Below, in pieces: positions 51,651-60,974 of a stretch of DNA of 64,000 nucleotides; positions within the stretch are counted from its first letter, which is position 1; every line of letters starts with the position of its first letter. A model generated the notes under the pieces. That model made no database searches. It saw only the letters and a program-made list of their open reading frames with translations, and was not told where the DNA came from. The stretch is taken from NCBI GenBank assembly GCA_913060975.1, contig CAJXVC010000011.1, forward strand, positions 62,001 through 126,000, written 5' to 3'. A program made the position numbers and the translations under genes. This stretch comes from an uncultured Gammaproteobacteria bacterium. Lineage in GTDB: Bacteria > Pseudomonadota > Gammaproteobacteria > Pseudomonadales > Pseudohongiellaceae.

Positions 51651-52598
51651 CTAGTGGCCGTGCTCCACGCCTTCTTTTTCCAAGTCGGCTTTGATCAGGT
51701 AGCTGTTTTCTACAACATAGTTCTCACCTGCCGACAGGCCATCCAGCACTTCGGTAAACCTGCCATCGCTTCTTCCCAGATTCAGGGGGCGTGGAAAGTA
51801 ATGGTCGCCTTCCTGCACGAATATCACCTGACTGCCTTCAAAAAGCTGAATGGCATTGTTGTCCACTAACAGATCTACACTGGCTTGCTCGATTACCACC
51901 TGACCCTCAACCAGCAAACCCGGCGACCAGAGTCCCCGAGGGTTGTCCAAAGGAACCCTTGCAATCAGTGTTGGGGAATTGGATTGGCTGGGGTTTAAAT
52001 AACTGATTCTGCCGTCCGCGGAAAGATGGTCCATAGCTACATGGACGGTCATGCCAGCTTGGACATGCTGCGTGTCCCCGGGGAAAACAGTAAAATCAAC
52101 CCAGAGTCTTTCGTAGTTGGCAATCGTCATCAGAGTTTGTTCCATGGCTTGCTCGCCCGGATTGGCATGTTTGTTGACTACCATGCCGCTGATCGGGGCT
52201 TTAATCTGATAAGTCTGTAAGCTGTTGTTGGTTTCGATAGTGGCAATGATTTCGCCGGCCTCTACGCTATCACCCAGGGCAGGCACAATGTCTCGTATCG
52301 TTCCCGGATAACGTGCTGTCACGTGGCTGACTAGCTGCGGGTCGGGCATGGTTCTGCCAAAAAGCTGCAGTGTCAGTTCGAGTTCGCCGCCGCTCGCGGT
52401 GGCAGATCGAATGCCTTGCTCCACAGCCATGGCTGCAGAAATTTCAGCAAACTCGCTGTGTTCTTCTTCCTCATGCTCTCCTTCTTGATGCTCCTCTTCA
52501 GCAGCAAACGCTGGGAATGCAAGTCCCACGATGAAAAAGGAAATAGTGAGCAGCTTTGAAATGTTGAATAAATCTTGTGTTTGATATATTGGATTCAT
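51651..52598 (-). CDS. czcB: RND periplasmic adaptor, CzcB-like
   Basis: EEEHQEGEHEEEEHSEFAEIS; YQIKAPISGMVVNKHANPGEQAMEQTLMTIANYERLWVDFTVF. Confidence 0.9.
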   Translation of the reverse strand: MNPIYQTQDLFNISKLLTISFFIVGLAFPAFAAEEEHQEGEHEEEEHSEFAEISAAMAVEQGIRSATASGGELELTLQLFGRTMPDPQLVSHVTARYPGTIRDIVPALGDSVEAGEIIATIETNNSLQTYQIKAPISGMVVNKHANPGEQAMEQTLMTIANYERLWVDFTVFPGDTQHVQAGMTVHVAMDHLSADGRISYLNPSQSNSPTLIARVPLDNPRGLWSPGLLVEGQVVIEQASVDLLVDNNAIQLFEGSQVIFVQEGDHYFPRPLNLGRSDGRFTEVLDGLSAGENYVVENSYLIKADLEKEGVEHGH

Positions 52599-52611
52599 AA
52601 TGATCTCCGGA

Positions 52612-53865
52612 TTAACGGGCAAGCAAAGGCTCACCACTGAGCCGTTCTATTTCTGCTCTTAATTTGTGAGCTGTGGTGGCACTATTGATCAGCGCCAATT
52701 CCGCATCGAGGTACTCTCGTTGTGCGGAGATAAGTTCCAGATAACTGTAAGTACCATTTTCATAGGCAATCCGTGACTGCTCCTGAACCGATTCGAGCCG
52801 TGGCAGGACTTCATCCTGAAGAAGATCAACTTCGGAAATGGTTTGATTGAGGCGCTGATAAAGTGAAGTGATTTCGCCTCTGAGGCGATTCAGAGTGACT
52901 GCACGCCGTGCCTCCACTTCTTGCAGGTTGGCGCGAGCTTCACGAATTTGCCCCTGAGCTCTGGATTCAGTGAACAACGGCATGCTGGCTCCAATAGTAA
53001 ACGCCGTATCGTTTAGTTCGCGAAGGTGGCGAACTCCCGCAGACCATTGGATATCGCTCTGCTTGAGCGTATTGGCCTGTTGTAATTCAGCCTCACGCAA
53101 ACGTTCTTCACTGGCATAGATAGCAACGTTTGGATTGGAGTCAATGTTCGACAATAATGTCTGCAATGAGCCGGGAGTGCCTACGCTCAGCAGATTAGCT
53201 TCCACTGCATCGAACTGTGGTTCGCTGATGGCCCACATTGCCGACAACCTGATCCGAGCGCTGTCAAACATAGCGACAGCCATCGCTTCAGCGGCTTCAG
53301 CCCTTATTCTTGCAGCCTCGGCCCGATCCTGCTCCAGTTGCGGTGATCGGCCCGCCGCCACTAATGGCTCCAGCAATTCGATCGTCTGGGTCGCAATTTC
53401 TGTGGCTCGTGCTTGTAATGCAACCAGTTGCTGGGCTGATGCAACGTCAATAAATCGTTGAATTGTTTCTCCCAGCAAGTCCAGCTCGACTACGCGTTGT
53501 TCTGCTGTAAGCAGATCAAGACGTCGGTTGGCCACACCAAGTCTTGCCTGACGCTTGCCGCCCAATTCGATAACTTGTGACAAACCGATATTGATTTCGG
53601 GTGCCGTGAAATCTCGCAGGTTTCCCGTTCCCAGGAATTCTTCAACTCCGCCACTGGCTCGTAGCGGTGGATTGAGGTCTGCTGATTCCCGGCGCCCAAG
53701 CAATGCCTCCTCCCGAAACTGGAAGCTGTGCAAACGGGGATTGGAACGCATGACTGCTGCAAATGCATCACGCAAGTTTATTGTGCCGGTCAAGGCTTCT
53801 TGAGCATTGACCAGTAGACTCGTGCTGGAAAGAGTAAACACGAGCAACAGATTCCTGAAGCTCAT
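52612..53865 (-). CDS. czcC: outer membrane efflux protein, CzcC-like
   Basis: INLRDAFAAVMRSNPRLHSFQFREEALLGRRESADLNPPLRASGGVEEFLGTGN. Confidence 0.9.
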   Translation of the reverse strand: MSFRNLLLVFTLSSTSLLVNAQEALTGTINLRDAFAAVMRSNPRLHSFQFREEALLGRRESADLNPPLRASGGVEEFLGTGNLRDFTAPEINIGLSQVIELGGKRQARLGVANRRLDLLTAEQRVVELDLLGETIQRFIDVASAQQLVALQARATEIATQTIELLEPLVAAGRSPQLEQDRAEAARIRAEAAEAMAVAMFDSARIRLSAMWAISEPQFDAVEANLLSVGTPGSLQTLLSNIDSNPNVAIYASEERLREAELQQANTLKQSDIQWSAGVRHLRELNDTAFTIGASMPLFTESRAQGQIREARANLQEVEARRAVTLNRLRGEITSLYQRLNQTISEVDLLQDEVLPRLESVQEQSRIAYENGTYSYLELISAQREYLDAELALINSATTAHKLRAEIERLSGEPLLAR

Positions 53866-53945
53866 TCTTCGTTCTCCTGAATAAAAATCTGACGAACGCC
53901 AAAGTCCCCGATTGGAATAATCGGGATGGCAGATCTAACAAGGGG

Positions 53946-54350
53946 TCAAATTAATTCAGGCGGAGCTCGGGAAGGAGGGAGTGATCTTGCTGAGTGTCGC
54001 GGTGCCAGGTCTTGTTCAGCGGGAACCTGTGCGTGGGTATAGTTTGTAGCTGGGAAGGTGAATTCGACAGGGAGAATGGCAGTAGAATTCGTAGCGAGTT
54101 TCGCTACCTTCGCCAGCAAGGCATCCAGCGTCAATTCTGCTTCAATATCGGCTTTGTCAGTGTTGTGACCATCAGCTTCTCCACCGCTAGAGTGGGCGTC
54201 TTTCGATTTAAAATGCACAGACACTGGTGCTTCGCTACCATCAAGGCAGTAATGAAACTGAAGGTGGGAAGCAGAACTGAAGACGAGCAACATCACGGCA
54301 GCGAAGGCCGGTATAAATCTCGTTATAGAAGTACTTCTGGTGGTGCTCAT
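53946..54350 (-). CDS. small secreted protein, HYC-DG family, possibly CzcI-like
   Basis: 134 aa; FHYCLDGSEAPVSVHFKSKDAHSSGGEADGH; tail SLPPSRAPPELI; paralogous to 16012-16392. Confidence 0.75.
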   Translation of the reverse strand: MSTTRSTSITRFIPAFAAVMLLVFSSASHLQFHYCLDGSEAPVSVHFKSKDAHSSGGEADGHNTDKADIEAELTLDALLAKVAKLATNSTAILPVEFTFPATNYTHAQVPAEQDLAPRHSARSLPPSRAPPELI

Positions 54351-54684
54351 ATCAGGGTACTAAATCTGCTGCCAAGGTTCTGCCCAAGTTAATCGCACGA
54401 CAAACGCGTTCTAGCCAACCGAGGCATGTGAACTCTTGAATTATAGTTCGTCAATAATGATAACAAACTTTACCCAGTGAGTATGCAATATAAAGTGTCA
54501 TAAAATTATGCATATAAAACAGTGGCTTGAGTTAAACAGTGGCTTTTTTGGCATGCGTTCGCGTGCAAGTGATCTACTTGATCTTAGGCCATATACTTCA
54601 CTGGCTAGGTAGTTGATAAATGATTGGCGGTCGCAGAAAAGGCTGCTGGGATTTGGTTAACCATGCCAGAATGCTCTGAAAATT

Positions 54685-54810
54685 ATTCGTGTCTTATTTT
54701 GGGAAGTTTGCGGATAGGCGTGTCAACCAATCTGTTGAGTCTTGACGCATCGGATTTTGGGCTGATAGTCGATGGCGCCAGAATCTACAAAATTACTAAA
54801 CGAACCAGTA
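54685..54810 (+). pseudogene. relic of an HME-RND (CzcA-like) gene
   Basis: [31 protein letters not shown] resembles CzcA LLLGNFR...[23 protein letters not shown] with the intervening segment missing. Confidence 0.75.
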
Positions 54811-55034
54811 CGTACTCTGGACATTCTCAGTGAGACCTTGTCATTTGCGACTATAGACTTTGGCTGCAGTTTTACTTACACAGAATTCAGCGCAATTACA
54901 CAAAGGTGGAAACATGGACAAGACAATAAAAAGCGATTCAGGCAGTTCGAAAAGCTTGAGAGTCATCCAGCTAGCACTGTGTTTGCTGCTTGGCTTTGGT
55001 CTAGACAGTACGATTTCTGCAGCGTCCAATATGC

Positions 55035-57185
55035 CTAAAAATTGCCCCTGATTCTGAATAGGTATTCTGGTCCGGTTGTGGCGCAGATATTTTCAACTTC
55101 CGACAGTGCGGCAGTTCGCCGGTCGCCCGCGAACCGAAAGCGGTTGTAGCAGCGGCCGGCGTCCTTGATGTTGTTACCTTCCACCCGATAGTTAAAGCCA
55201 AACCAGCCAACCATCTCGACAAATGCTGATAGATTGCCTGGCGCGGCCAATTCGAAGCGATTGTCGATATCAAAGCGGACACGGTTGCCGTCTATGCGCT
55301 CGACAAAATTCACGCCCCAGTTAATGTTGCGAGAGGGTATATCCTGACGGAAGCCAAAGCGGTAGCCACCACGATCGTAAGGGAAAAAGTGCGCATCCCG
55401 GTTGGTGAACGGGTCAACTTCGATGTCCGAGTCTTGTACAGTAATGGAACCCGTTAGCAGGGAGTTCGGTAGCGAAAGCCTGCCAAGCCGTAAGCTGGCA
55501 TTGAGCTGCACGCCATAGGCATCAGCTCTGCCAATATTGCCGTTTGTTGTATCGAGGAAATCATCAGTAGAAATATCAATGCCGCCAATTTTGTTATCGA
55601 AGCGGTAGTGGAAATAGCGGGTATTCAATGCGCCGCCATCATTGGGCAGGCGATAGTCCAGACTCAGTTCTACGCGGATACTTTCTTCCGGTTCCAAAGA
55701 AGGGTTGCCGGCTTTGGTATTTTCTTCATCGTCCTCGGTATTGCTGGAACGGGAAAAATCGGCAAAGCTTAATTGGGAAACAAACTTCTCCACTGTGGCC
55801 TTAAACTGTAGCGTTGAGCTGAGGTCATAGCGCAGGTCAATTTTAGGTTTTATAAAACTGAAGTCCCGTTTGATTGCAACATCGCCTGACTGTTCGATTT
55901 CCGAATATTCGCCAACCAGAGAACTTTCCAAAGACAAGCGCGAATTGATCTGCCAGTTGTGGACAGCAAAGGGTTCGATGCGCAGCTCTTCGACACTGGA
56001 GTTGGCATTGCCGAATCCAACAGGCGTCAGGCCGCCGTGGCTTTCGGCGCCGGGTCCGCCAGTGGCAACCCCGAGTTTCAAGTTGGAGTCCTGAATGGTT
56101 TGCGCAACTTCCGCCCCCAGTTCGAGCCCGTGCCCTTCAGACAGTTGCATTGTGTAGGACGAGCGACCGATGCGCTCGCGATAGCGACTCTTGGTGTCCA
56201 GATACAGATTCTTGCTCTCCGGGCCTTCGGGGGTAGCGGCAGCAAATCGCTCGCGGGTACTGTCGGTCTTGCGCTCGTTGACGATAAAGAGTGCTTTGAA
56301 CCGACTGCCATTGGTAAAGCTATGCTGATAGTCGGCGCCAAGTTCCCAGTCATTGGCTGTGGCGGGAATGCTTTCACGTTCATAGGTAGTCTGCGCGGCA
56401 CCGCTATCCATATTGGTAATGCGCCGATACAAGTCGACGGGCGGGTCGTTTTCGTTATAGAGCGCATTGACTGCCAGGCGGTCGCGATCGCTCATATCCC
56501 AGGTCAGGTTCGTGTTGAATGAATAGTCAGTCTGATTCTGAAAGCGATCAAAGGTAATGATCTCGTGAGGGGAGAAGTCACCATTAACTGCTTGTTCCAC
56601 GCTATAGGTGTGCTGATAGGCGGGTTGGGCGGAGCCACTTAACAGATAGGTGAGGCTGCCAGATTGGCCGCTCCAGGCCAGCGAGAAGCCGGGTTCGAAA
56701 GTGCCGTCGTCGAAGTGTTTGCCGGTAACTTCGGTTGAGAGGTTGGACTGTGATTGCGCTTCAAGCAAAACTATATTGATTAACTGACCGCTGTTCTGTA
56801 CATCCAGTGTTGCTGATGTGCCGCGCACAATCGCAATGTACTCGACTTGATCGGCACTGATTCTGTCCAATTGCGCTTCGGCTTCATTGGCCTTGCCGGC
56901 AAGTCGTTTGCCATCAATCAAAATATTGGAACTGGCTCCTAATCCGCGGTCACCATCGGCGCTGGTGTTGCGTGTATTGCGAATGAGATCAATGCCCGGA
57001 ACCCGGTCCAGCATGTCGTTGACTGTTAGCGGATTAAACTGGGAAAAATAGGCAGCAGGAAAAGTGACGGTTGAATCGCTTTCATCGGTGGATTGAGCGA
57101 CGAGTGGCTCGGCGGCCATAGCAAAAACGGTAAAAGTCAGTGCGCAGTACAGCCATGGCTTGCGGAAGCCAGAAAATTGTCTCAT
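55035..57185 (-). CDS. TonB-dependent receptor
   Basis: 716 aa; PLTVNDMLDRVPGIDLIRNTRNTSADGDRGLGASSNILIDGKRLAGK; C-terminal YLFRIRGNF. Confidence 0.9.
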   Translation of the reverse strand: MRQFSGFRKPWLYCALTFTVFAMAAEPLVAQSTDESDSTVTFPAAYFSQFNPLTVNDMLDRVPGIDLIRNTRNTSADGDRGLGASSNILIDGKRLAGKANEAEAQLDRISADQVEYIAIVRGTSATLDVQNSGQLINIVLLEAQSQSNLSTEVTGKHFDDGTFEPGFSLAWSGQSGSLTYLLSGSAQPAYQHTYSVEQAVNGDFSPHEIITFDRFQNQTDYSFNTNLTWDMSDRDRLAVNALYNENDPPVDLYRRITNMDSGAAQTTYERESIPATANDWELGADYQHSFTNGSRFKALFIVNERKTDSTRERFAAATPEGPESKNLYLDTKSRYRERIGRSSYTMQLSEGHGLELGAEVAQTIQDSNLKLGVATGGPGAESHGGLTPVGFGNANSSVEELRIEPFAVHNWQINSRLSLESSLVGEYSEIEQSGDVAIKRDFSFIKPKIDLRYDLSSTLQFKATVEKFVSQLSFADFSRSSNTEDDEENTKAGNPSLEPEESIRVELSLDYRLPNDGGALNTRYFHYRFDNKIGGIDISTDDFLDTTNGNIGRADAYGVQLNASLRLGRLSLPNSLLTGSITVQDSDIEVDPFTNRDAHFFPYDRGGYRFGFRQDIPSRNINWGVNFVERIDGNRVRFDIDNRFELAAPGNLSAFVEMVGWFGFNYRVEGNNIKDAGRCYNRFRFAGDRRTAALSEVENICATTGPEYLFRIRGNF

Positions 57186-57247
57186 GGCGAAATCTCGTTA
57201 TTATCTTGTTATGGGCATGAGCTTGCATAGTAGAAGTCGCCATGTGG

Positions 57248-57262
57248 CTTGTAAAATACAAG
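57248..57262. promoter_or_regulatory. perfect inverted repeat, candidate HxlR-family operator
   Basis: CTTGTA-AAA-TACAAG, 63-77 nt upstream of the TonB receptor start; HxlR gene next door. Confidence 0.5.
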
Positions 57263-57444
57263 TTACAATATGTCGCAATTGGCCTGGGATCCAGGCCTGG
57301 GATTAAGGTCTCTGACTTGGGGTTTTGATTTGGATCTTAGATTCAGGCTGTAGGCCGGGGCTATGGTTCAGACCTGTAGCTCAAATAACTAGTGCGCATC
57401 CAGAGTTCCGGCCTGGAGTTGGACCCCGCATTCAGGGGTAGTGA

Positions 57445-57843
57445 CTATTTCTGAGTGCGCTTGGGGATGCGTATGCCAGCGACATGATCCGCGCTCCAGC
57501 GGGCCATAGATCGAACAATGGGTATGAGTTCTTTTCCAGCTGGTGTGAGGTGGTATTCAAAGCGGGGAGGATTGTTCTGATAGGGCTTGCGTTGCACAAG
57601 ACCATGCTCTTGCAGCGACTTCAGGCGGTTGGCGAGAATATTGGTAGGTATGCCTTCTTTGCCATCCTGAAACTCCTTGTTTCGGGTTCGGCCGAAAATT
57701 CCCATATCCCGGATCAGTAACAGAGTCCATTTGTCGCCGAACACATCGAGAGCCGTAGCCACTGGGCAGGAGGATCGTTTTGCAGTCGTTCTTGGTAGTT
57801 TCTTCACGGTAAGAAGCTTAGCGTCAGCAAACCTAGGTTGCAA
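57445..57843 (-). CDS. HxlR-family winged-helix regulator
   Basis: CPVATALDVFGDKWTLLLIRDMGIFGRTRNKEFQDGKEGIPTNILANRLKSLQEHGLVQR. Confidence 0.93.
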   Translation of the reverse strand: MQPRFADAKLLTVKKLPRTTAKRSSCPVATALDVFGDKWTLLLIRDMGIFGRTRNKEFQDGKEGIPTNILANRLKSLQEHGLVQRKPYQNNPPRFEYHLTPAGKELIPIVRSMARWSADHVAGIRIPKRTQK

Positions 57844-58160
57844 GACAGTACTGAATGCTATTTTGGATTAATCGGTTAAGCGTAAGCTGCAATAAGCATC
57901 GCACCTATTGCTTGTCTGCAGTGACTCCGAAGTAACACTCTGACTGTGATTTCATAAACGTAGCCCGAATGAATTGCCGATTGCACAGCTGAAGCCGCTG
58001 ATGAGCAGCGTCAGTAGTTTGTCATGTGGCCATTTGTTCTGGCAGTGTGAATTGAGTACAGTGCTCACAGATGGGCAGAACCAGTCGATGATTCCGCTGC
58101 CCTGTGTCCTAGCTGAATAGTCTTATCATTTATTAACTGGAAAGTGAGTAGAGGGTAAAC

Positions 58161-58589
58161 ATGGCCAATAAGAAAACAGGTAAATGGATTGGGCTTGCTA
58201 TCGGTGTAGCGTTGCTGCTCTACATCGGGCAAGTCGTATTGTTCGAGGTTAGTCTGGGAGTCAATCAACCCGAAAATCAGTCGACTATTGTTATCGCGAC
58301 CTTTGATGATGACAATAACCGGCACGAACGAGTAGTTCGTCTGGTTGAATATGAGGGCGATGCCTATATTGCCGCCAATCACTGGCCTCGTGCCTGGTAT
58401 CATCAGGCGCTGGAAAACCCGCAGATTGAAGTGGAAATGGAGAGCGGTGAAGGCTTCGCGCCCTATGTGGCAGTGCCATTGGAAGGGGCAGAAGAAGAGC
58501 TTATGGAAGAAGTTTACAGTGTTAGCTTCGATTTCCGGTTTCGAACCGGCTTTCCGCCGCGCTACTTCATGCGGCTTGATCCCGCCTGA
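58161..58589 (+). CDS. hypothetical membrane-anchored protein (possibly deazaflavin/PNPOx-like split barrel)
   Basis: 142 aa; N-terminal TM; VRLVEYEGDAYIAANHWPRAWYHQALENPQIEVEM...GFPPRYFMRLDP. Confidence 0.6.
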   Translation: MANKKTGKWIGLAIGVALLLYIGQVVLFEVSLGVNQPENQSTIVIATFDDDNNRHERVVRLVEYEGDAYIAANHWPRAWYHQALENPQIEVEMESGEGFAPYVAVPLEGAEEELMEEVYSVSFDFRFRTGFPPRYFMRLDPA

Positions 58590-58678
58590 TAGCTTGCTCA
58601 GTGTATGAAAGCCAGCCAATGCTATTGAGCATTGGCTGGTTTATCCGTACAACCTGCCACAACCTGTGAAGTATCAAG

Positions 58679-59857
58679 CTAGCTGTTCGCCGATGCTCCG
58701 GCTGTCGAGCTATCCATGGATGATTTCTTTAATCTTCGCAGCCAGTTTCGGAATCGGCGCAGGCACAGTGCCAAACCAGTGTAGGTCAAGAGGACGCCTG
58801 CCAGCGATGCCAGCCCGGCGATCGTCTGACCAAAGAGCCCTAACGCCTCACCAGTATGCAAGAACCTGACCCAGGAACGTGCCTGACGACCCGCACTCTG
58901 GCTATTGAATGGTGCCCACTCCACAACGCTTCCATCGTAGGTATCAAGAGTCACGCTATGACGCTTTTGCGGTTCACCACCATTGCCCTGATCAATTGAA
59001 AACTCGGCTGTTGTGGCTGCTGAGTCGGGAATTGTCATAGTCAGCAAGCGATAGTCGTCGACTTGGGCGCCGGCGATAGCAAACAATTCCTGATAGGCCA
59101 AAGGTGTACCGGTAGGTGCGGGTTGCGGTGCAGTCGCTTCGCTGCTGGCTGCTGAGCCGCCACGCTGCGGAGGCGCCTCTCCGGCAAGCTGATAGACCAG
59201 ATTGTTGGCCCATGAATAATTGAAAACTGTGGCTGTGGCAACGACCACAATAAGCGGAATGGCGAACCAAAAGCCAAAAACGTGATGCCAGTTAAAGTCT
59301 CTTGCTGCTCCGTCCTTGGCATTGGGGTGGAACCAGAGTCGAAGGCGCATGGTGCTGCGACGGTAAATACTCGGCAGCCAGAGGTAGAGTCCGCTAACAA
59401 TCATGAATAAAAACAGCAGATTGGCAGCACCGGTGATGTCTCGGGCTGTGCCACGACCATCGCCGCTGACGTTAAACCAGCGGTGCCAGCCAGTCATAGT
59501 GGAAAAAAAGTTATCCAGCGCTTGCCCGCGTGGCGGTATAACCTCACCTGTGAAAGCATTGAGGTGCCGGCTGCCCGAACGACCTGCACGTAATACAGCA
59601 GGGCTGGCGGGATCATTGTAGAGCGCTATGCTGGTGGGTTGAAAGCTGTCGTCACTGCCGCTGGCGATCAATTCTTCGACAGTTAGTCGCGTCTGACCTT
59701 GGGCGGGTTCAATGAAATAAGCTTGGTCTTGCCAGGCGAGTATTTGCCGCTCGTACGTCAGAATAACGCCTGTTACCGACATCATTAAGACGATTAGCCC
59801 GGCGATTACACCGCTACTAAGATGGAGCCAAAACAGGGTTTTTCGAAACATGGACAA
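58679..59857 (-). CDS. PepSY-associated TM protein (PiuB-like iron-uptake protein)
   Basis: FRKTLFWLHLSSGVIAGLIVLMMSVTGVILTYERQI; FFSTMTGWHRWFNV; RFLHTGEALGLFGQTIAGLASLAGVLLTYTGL. Confidence 0.92.
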   Translation of the reverse strand: MSMFRKTLFWLHLSSGVIAGLIVLMMSVTGVILTYERQILAWQDQAYFIEPAQGQTRLTVEELIASGSDDSFQPTSIALYNDPASPAVLRAGRSGSRHLNAFTGEVIPPRGQALDNFFSTMTGWHRWFNVSGDGRGTARDITGAANLLFLFMIVSGLYLWLPSIYRRSTMRLRLWFHPNAKDGAARDFNWHHVFGFWFAIPLIVVVATATVFNYSWANNLVYQLAGEAPPQRGGSAASSEATAPQPAPTGTPLAYQELFAIAGAQVDDYRLLTMTIPDSAATTAEFSIDQGNGGEPQKRHSVTLDTYDGSVVEWAPFNSQSAGRQARSWVRFLHTGEALGLFGQTIAGLASLAGVLLTYTGLALCLRRFRNWLRRLKKSSMDSSTAGASANS

Positions 59858-59955
59858 CCTTATTTGAGTTCAGTTCTGGGTCAAAATCAGCCTTTGGGGC
59901 CAGAATTCAGCTATGCGGTGATTCTACTCAGCAATTAGTCAAATCGCAATATAAA

Positions 59956-59970
59956 TGATAATCATTATCA
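59956..59970. promoter_or_regulatory. perfect Fur box
   Basis: TGATAATCATTATCA, about 100 nt upstream of PepSY start 59857. Confidence 0.93.
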
Positions 59971-60031
59971 ATAAGTGATGGTTGCCCGCTTGCAACAATA
60001 TTTGCCAGCAATTAATGCAGCGGGAAATTCA

Positions 60032-60126
60032 GACAGTTAATGCGAGGTGGTTCAGGTAGAAATAGGTAGTTCAGGTAGTAATAGGCAGGTAAGGTATAAG
60101 TAGTCGATGCAGGTAGTGATCAGGGC
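60032..60126. repeat. degenerate 19-bp tandem repeat
   Basis: TTCAGGTAGAAATAGGTAG (60051-60069), TTCAGGTAGTAATAGGCAG (60070-60088), with weaker 19-nt units on both sides. Confidence 0.65.
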
Positions 60127-60167
60127 CAAGCTACCGGAAAGCAGAATAGCTGGACGATAGCAACTGT

Positions 60168-60644
60168 TCAGAATCCGCTGGCAGTGGCTGCCAGAGGTTG
60201 GAACTCGAGACGGTCGATCCCGGAGTGAGTAGTTATTATCAGTCGCTCGTCAGACAATTGCAGAGAGTTCGCTTGTTCAAGAGCCATAATGTAGCGATTA
60301 AACAAAGAAGGGCTGATACAAAGTTTGCGCGTTGTGACCAGCCCCGACAATTCAATTTCACCATTTGTCACCGTCCATCCCGCTCCGGCCTGATTGCAAT
60401 CAGCCTCGATTTGCAGTCTGCCCTCGGAGCGGAATCGCAACACATAGTCTTCCGGATTGCGTGGTTCGAATGCCGAGTCATTGGCTGAGTAAATCGCCAC
60501 TAACTGCCATGAAGTTCCTGACAAGAGGTTGTTTTGTGGAGCCTGGGCTCTCAGCATACAGCTGGTCAGTAAAAGGACTATGGTGACTAGTGCGCGCATG
60601 AGATGAAAACTACCATGAGATGGCATTCCAGCAAAGCAGCACAT
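60168..60644 (-). CDS. META-domain (HslJ-like) protein
   Basis: LLSGTSWQLVAIYSAND...LRFRSEGRLQIEADCNQAGAGWTVTNGEIELSG. Confidence 0.82.
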   Translation of the reverse strand: MCCFAGMPSHGSFHLMRALVTIVLLLTSCMLRAQAPQNNLLSGTSWQLVAIYSANDSAFEPRNPEDYVLRFRSEGRLQIEADCNQAGAGWTVTNGEIELSGLVTTRKLCISPSLFNRYIMALEQANSLQLSDERLIITTHSGIDRLEFQPLAATASGF

Positions 60645-60974
60645 TTTGCCTTGTCCGGGAATTTGCCGGCTAGCTCTATTCAGATGCAGGTGCGCAGCGG
60701 GGTCGGAATCCTCTGCAACAGTGCGGCGCGTATGCTGGCGGAGTCAGGCTATTGGTATTTCTGCAATAAAGAGACTCGTTGCATCGGAAAAGCCGATGAC
60801 TGTCATCGAAACTATTCATTTTACTGCGTGACCGCACTCCACTATCGTTCAATCATCAAGAAGCAAGTAAAGCAAAGCGCAGTCACCGGCTAAGCGTCCT
60901 GAGAAAGACGGCTAACTGATGAGTGCTCTCCAAACTCGCCTATTGAAAACAGTTTTAAATCCGAGGAGTGGATT

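Noticed and set aside
54860-55051. 63-aa plus-strand ORF (MAAVLLTQNSAQLHKGGNMDKTIKSDSG...)
   Set aside because: Short, no RBS support or conserved features; in the decaying region next to the RND relic.
60603-60893. Cys-containing 96-aa ORF (MKTTMRWHSSKAAHFALSG...)
   Set aside because: No RBS, overlaps the META gene start region, and no recognisable family.
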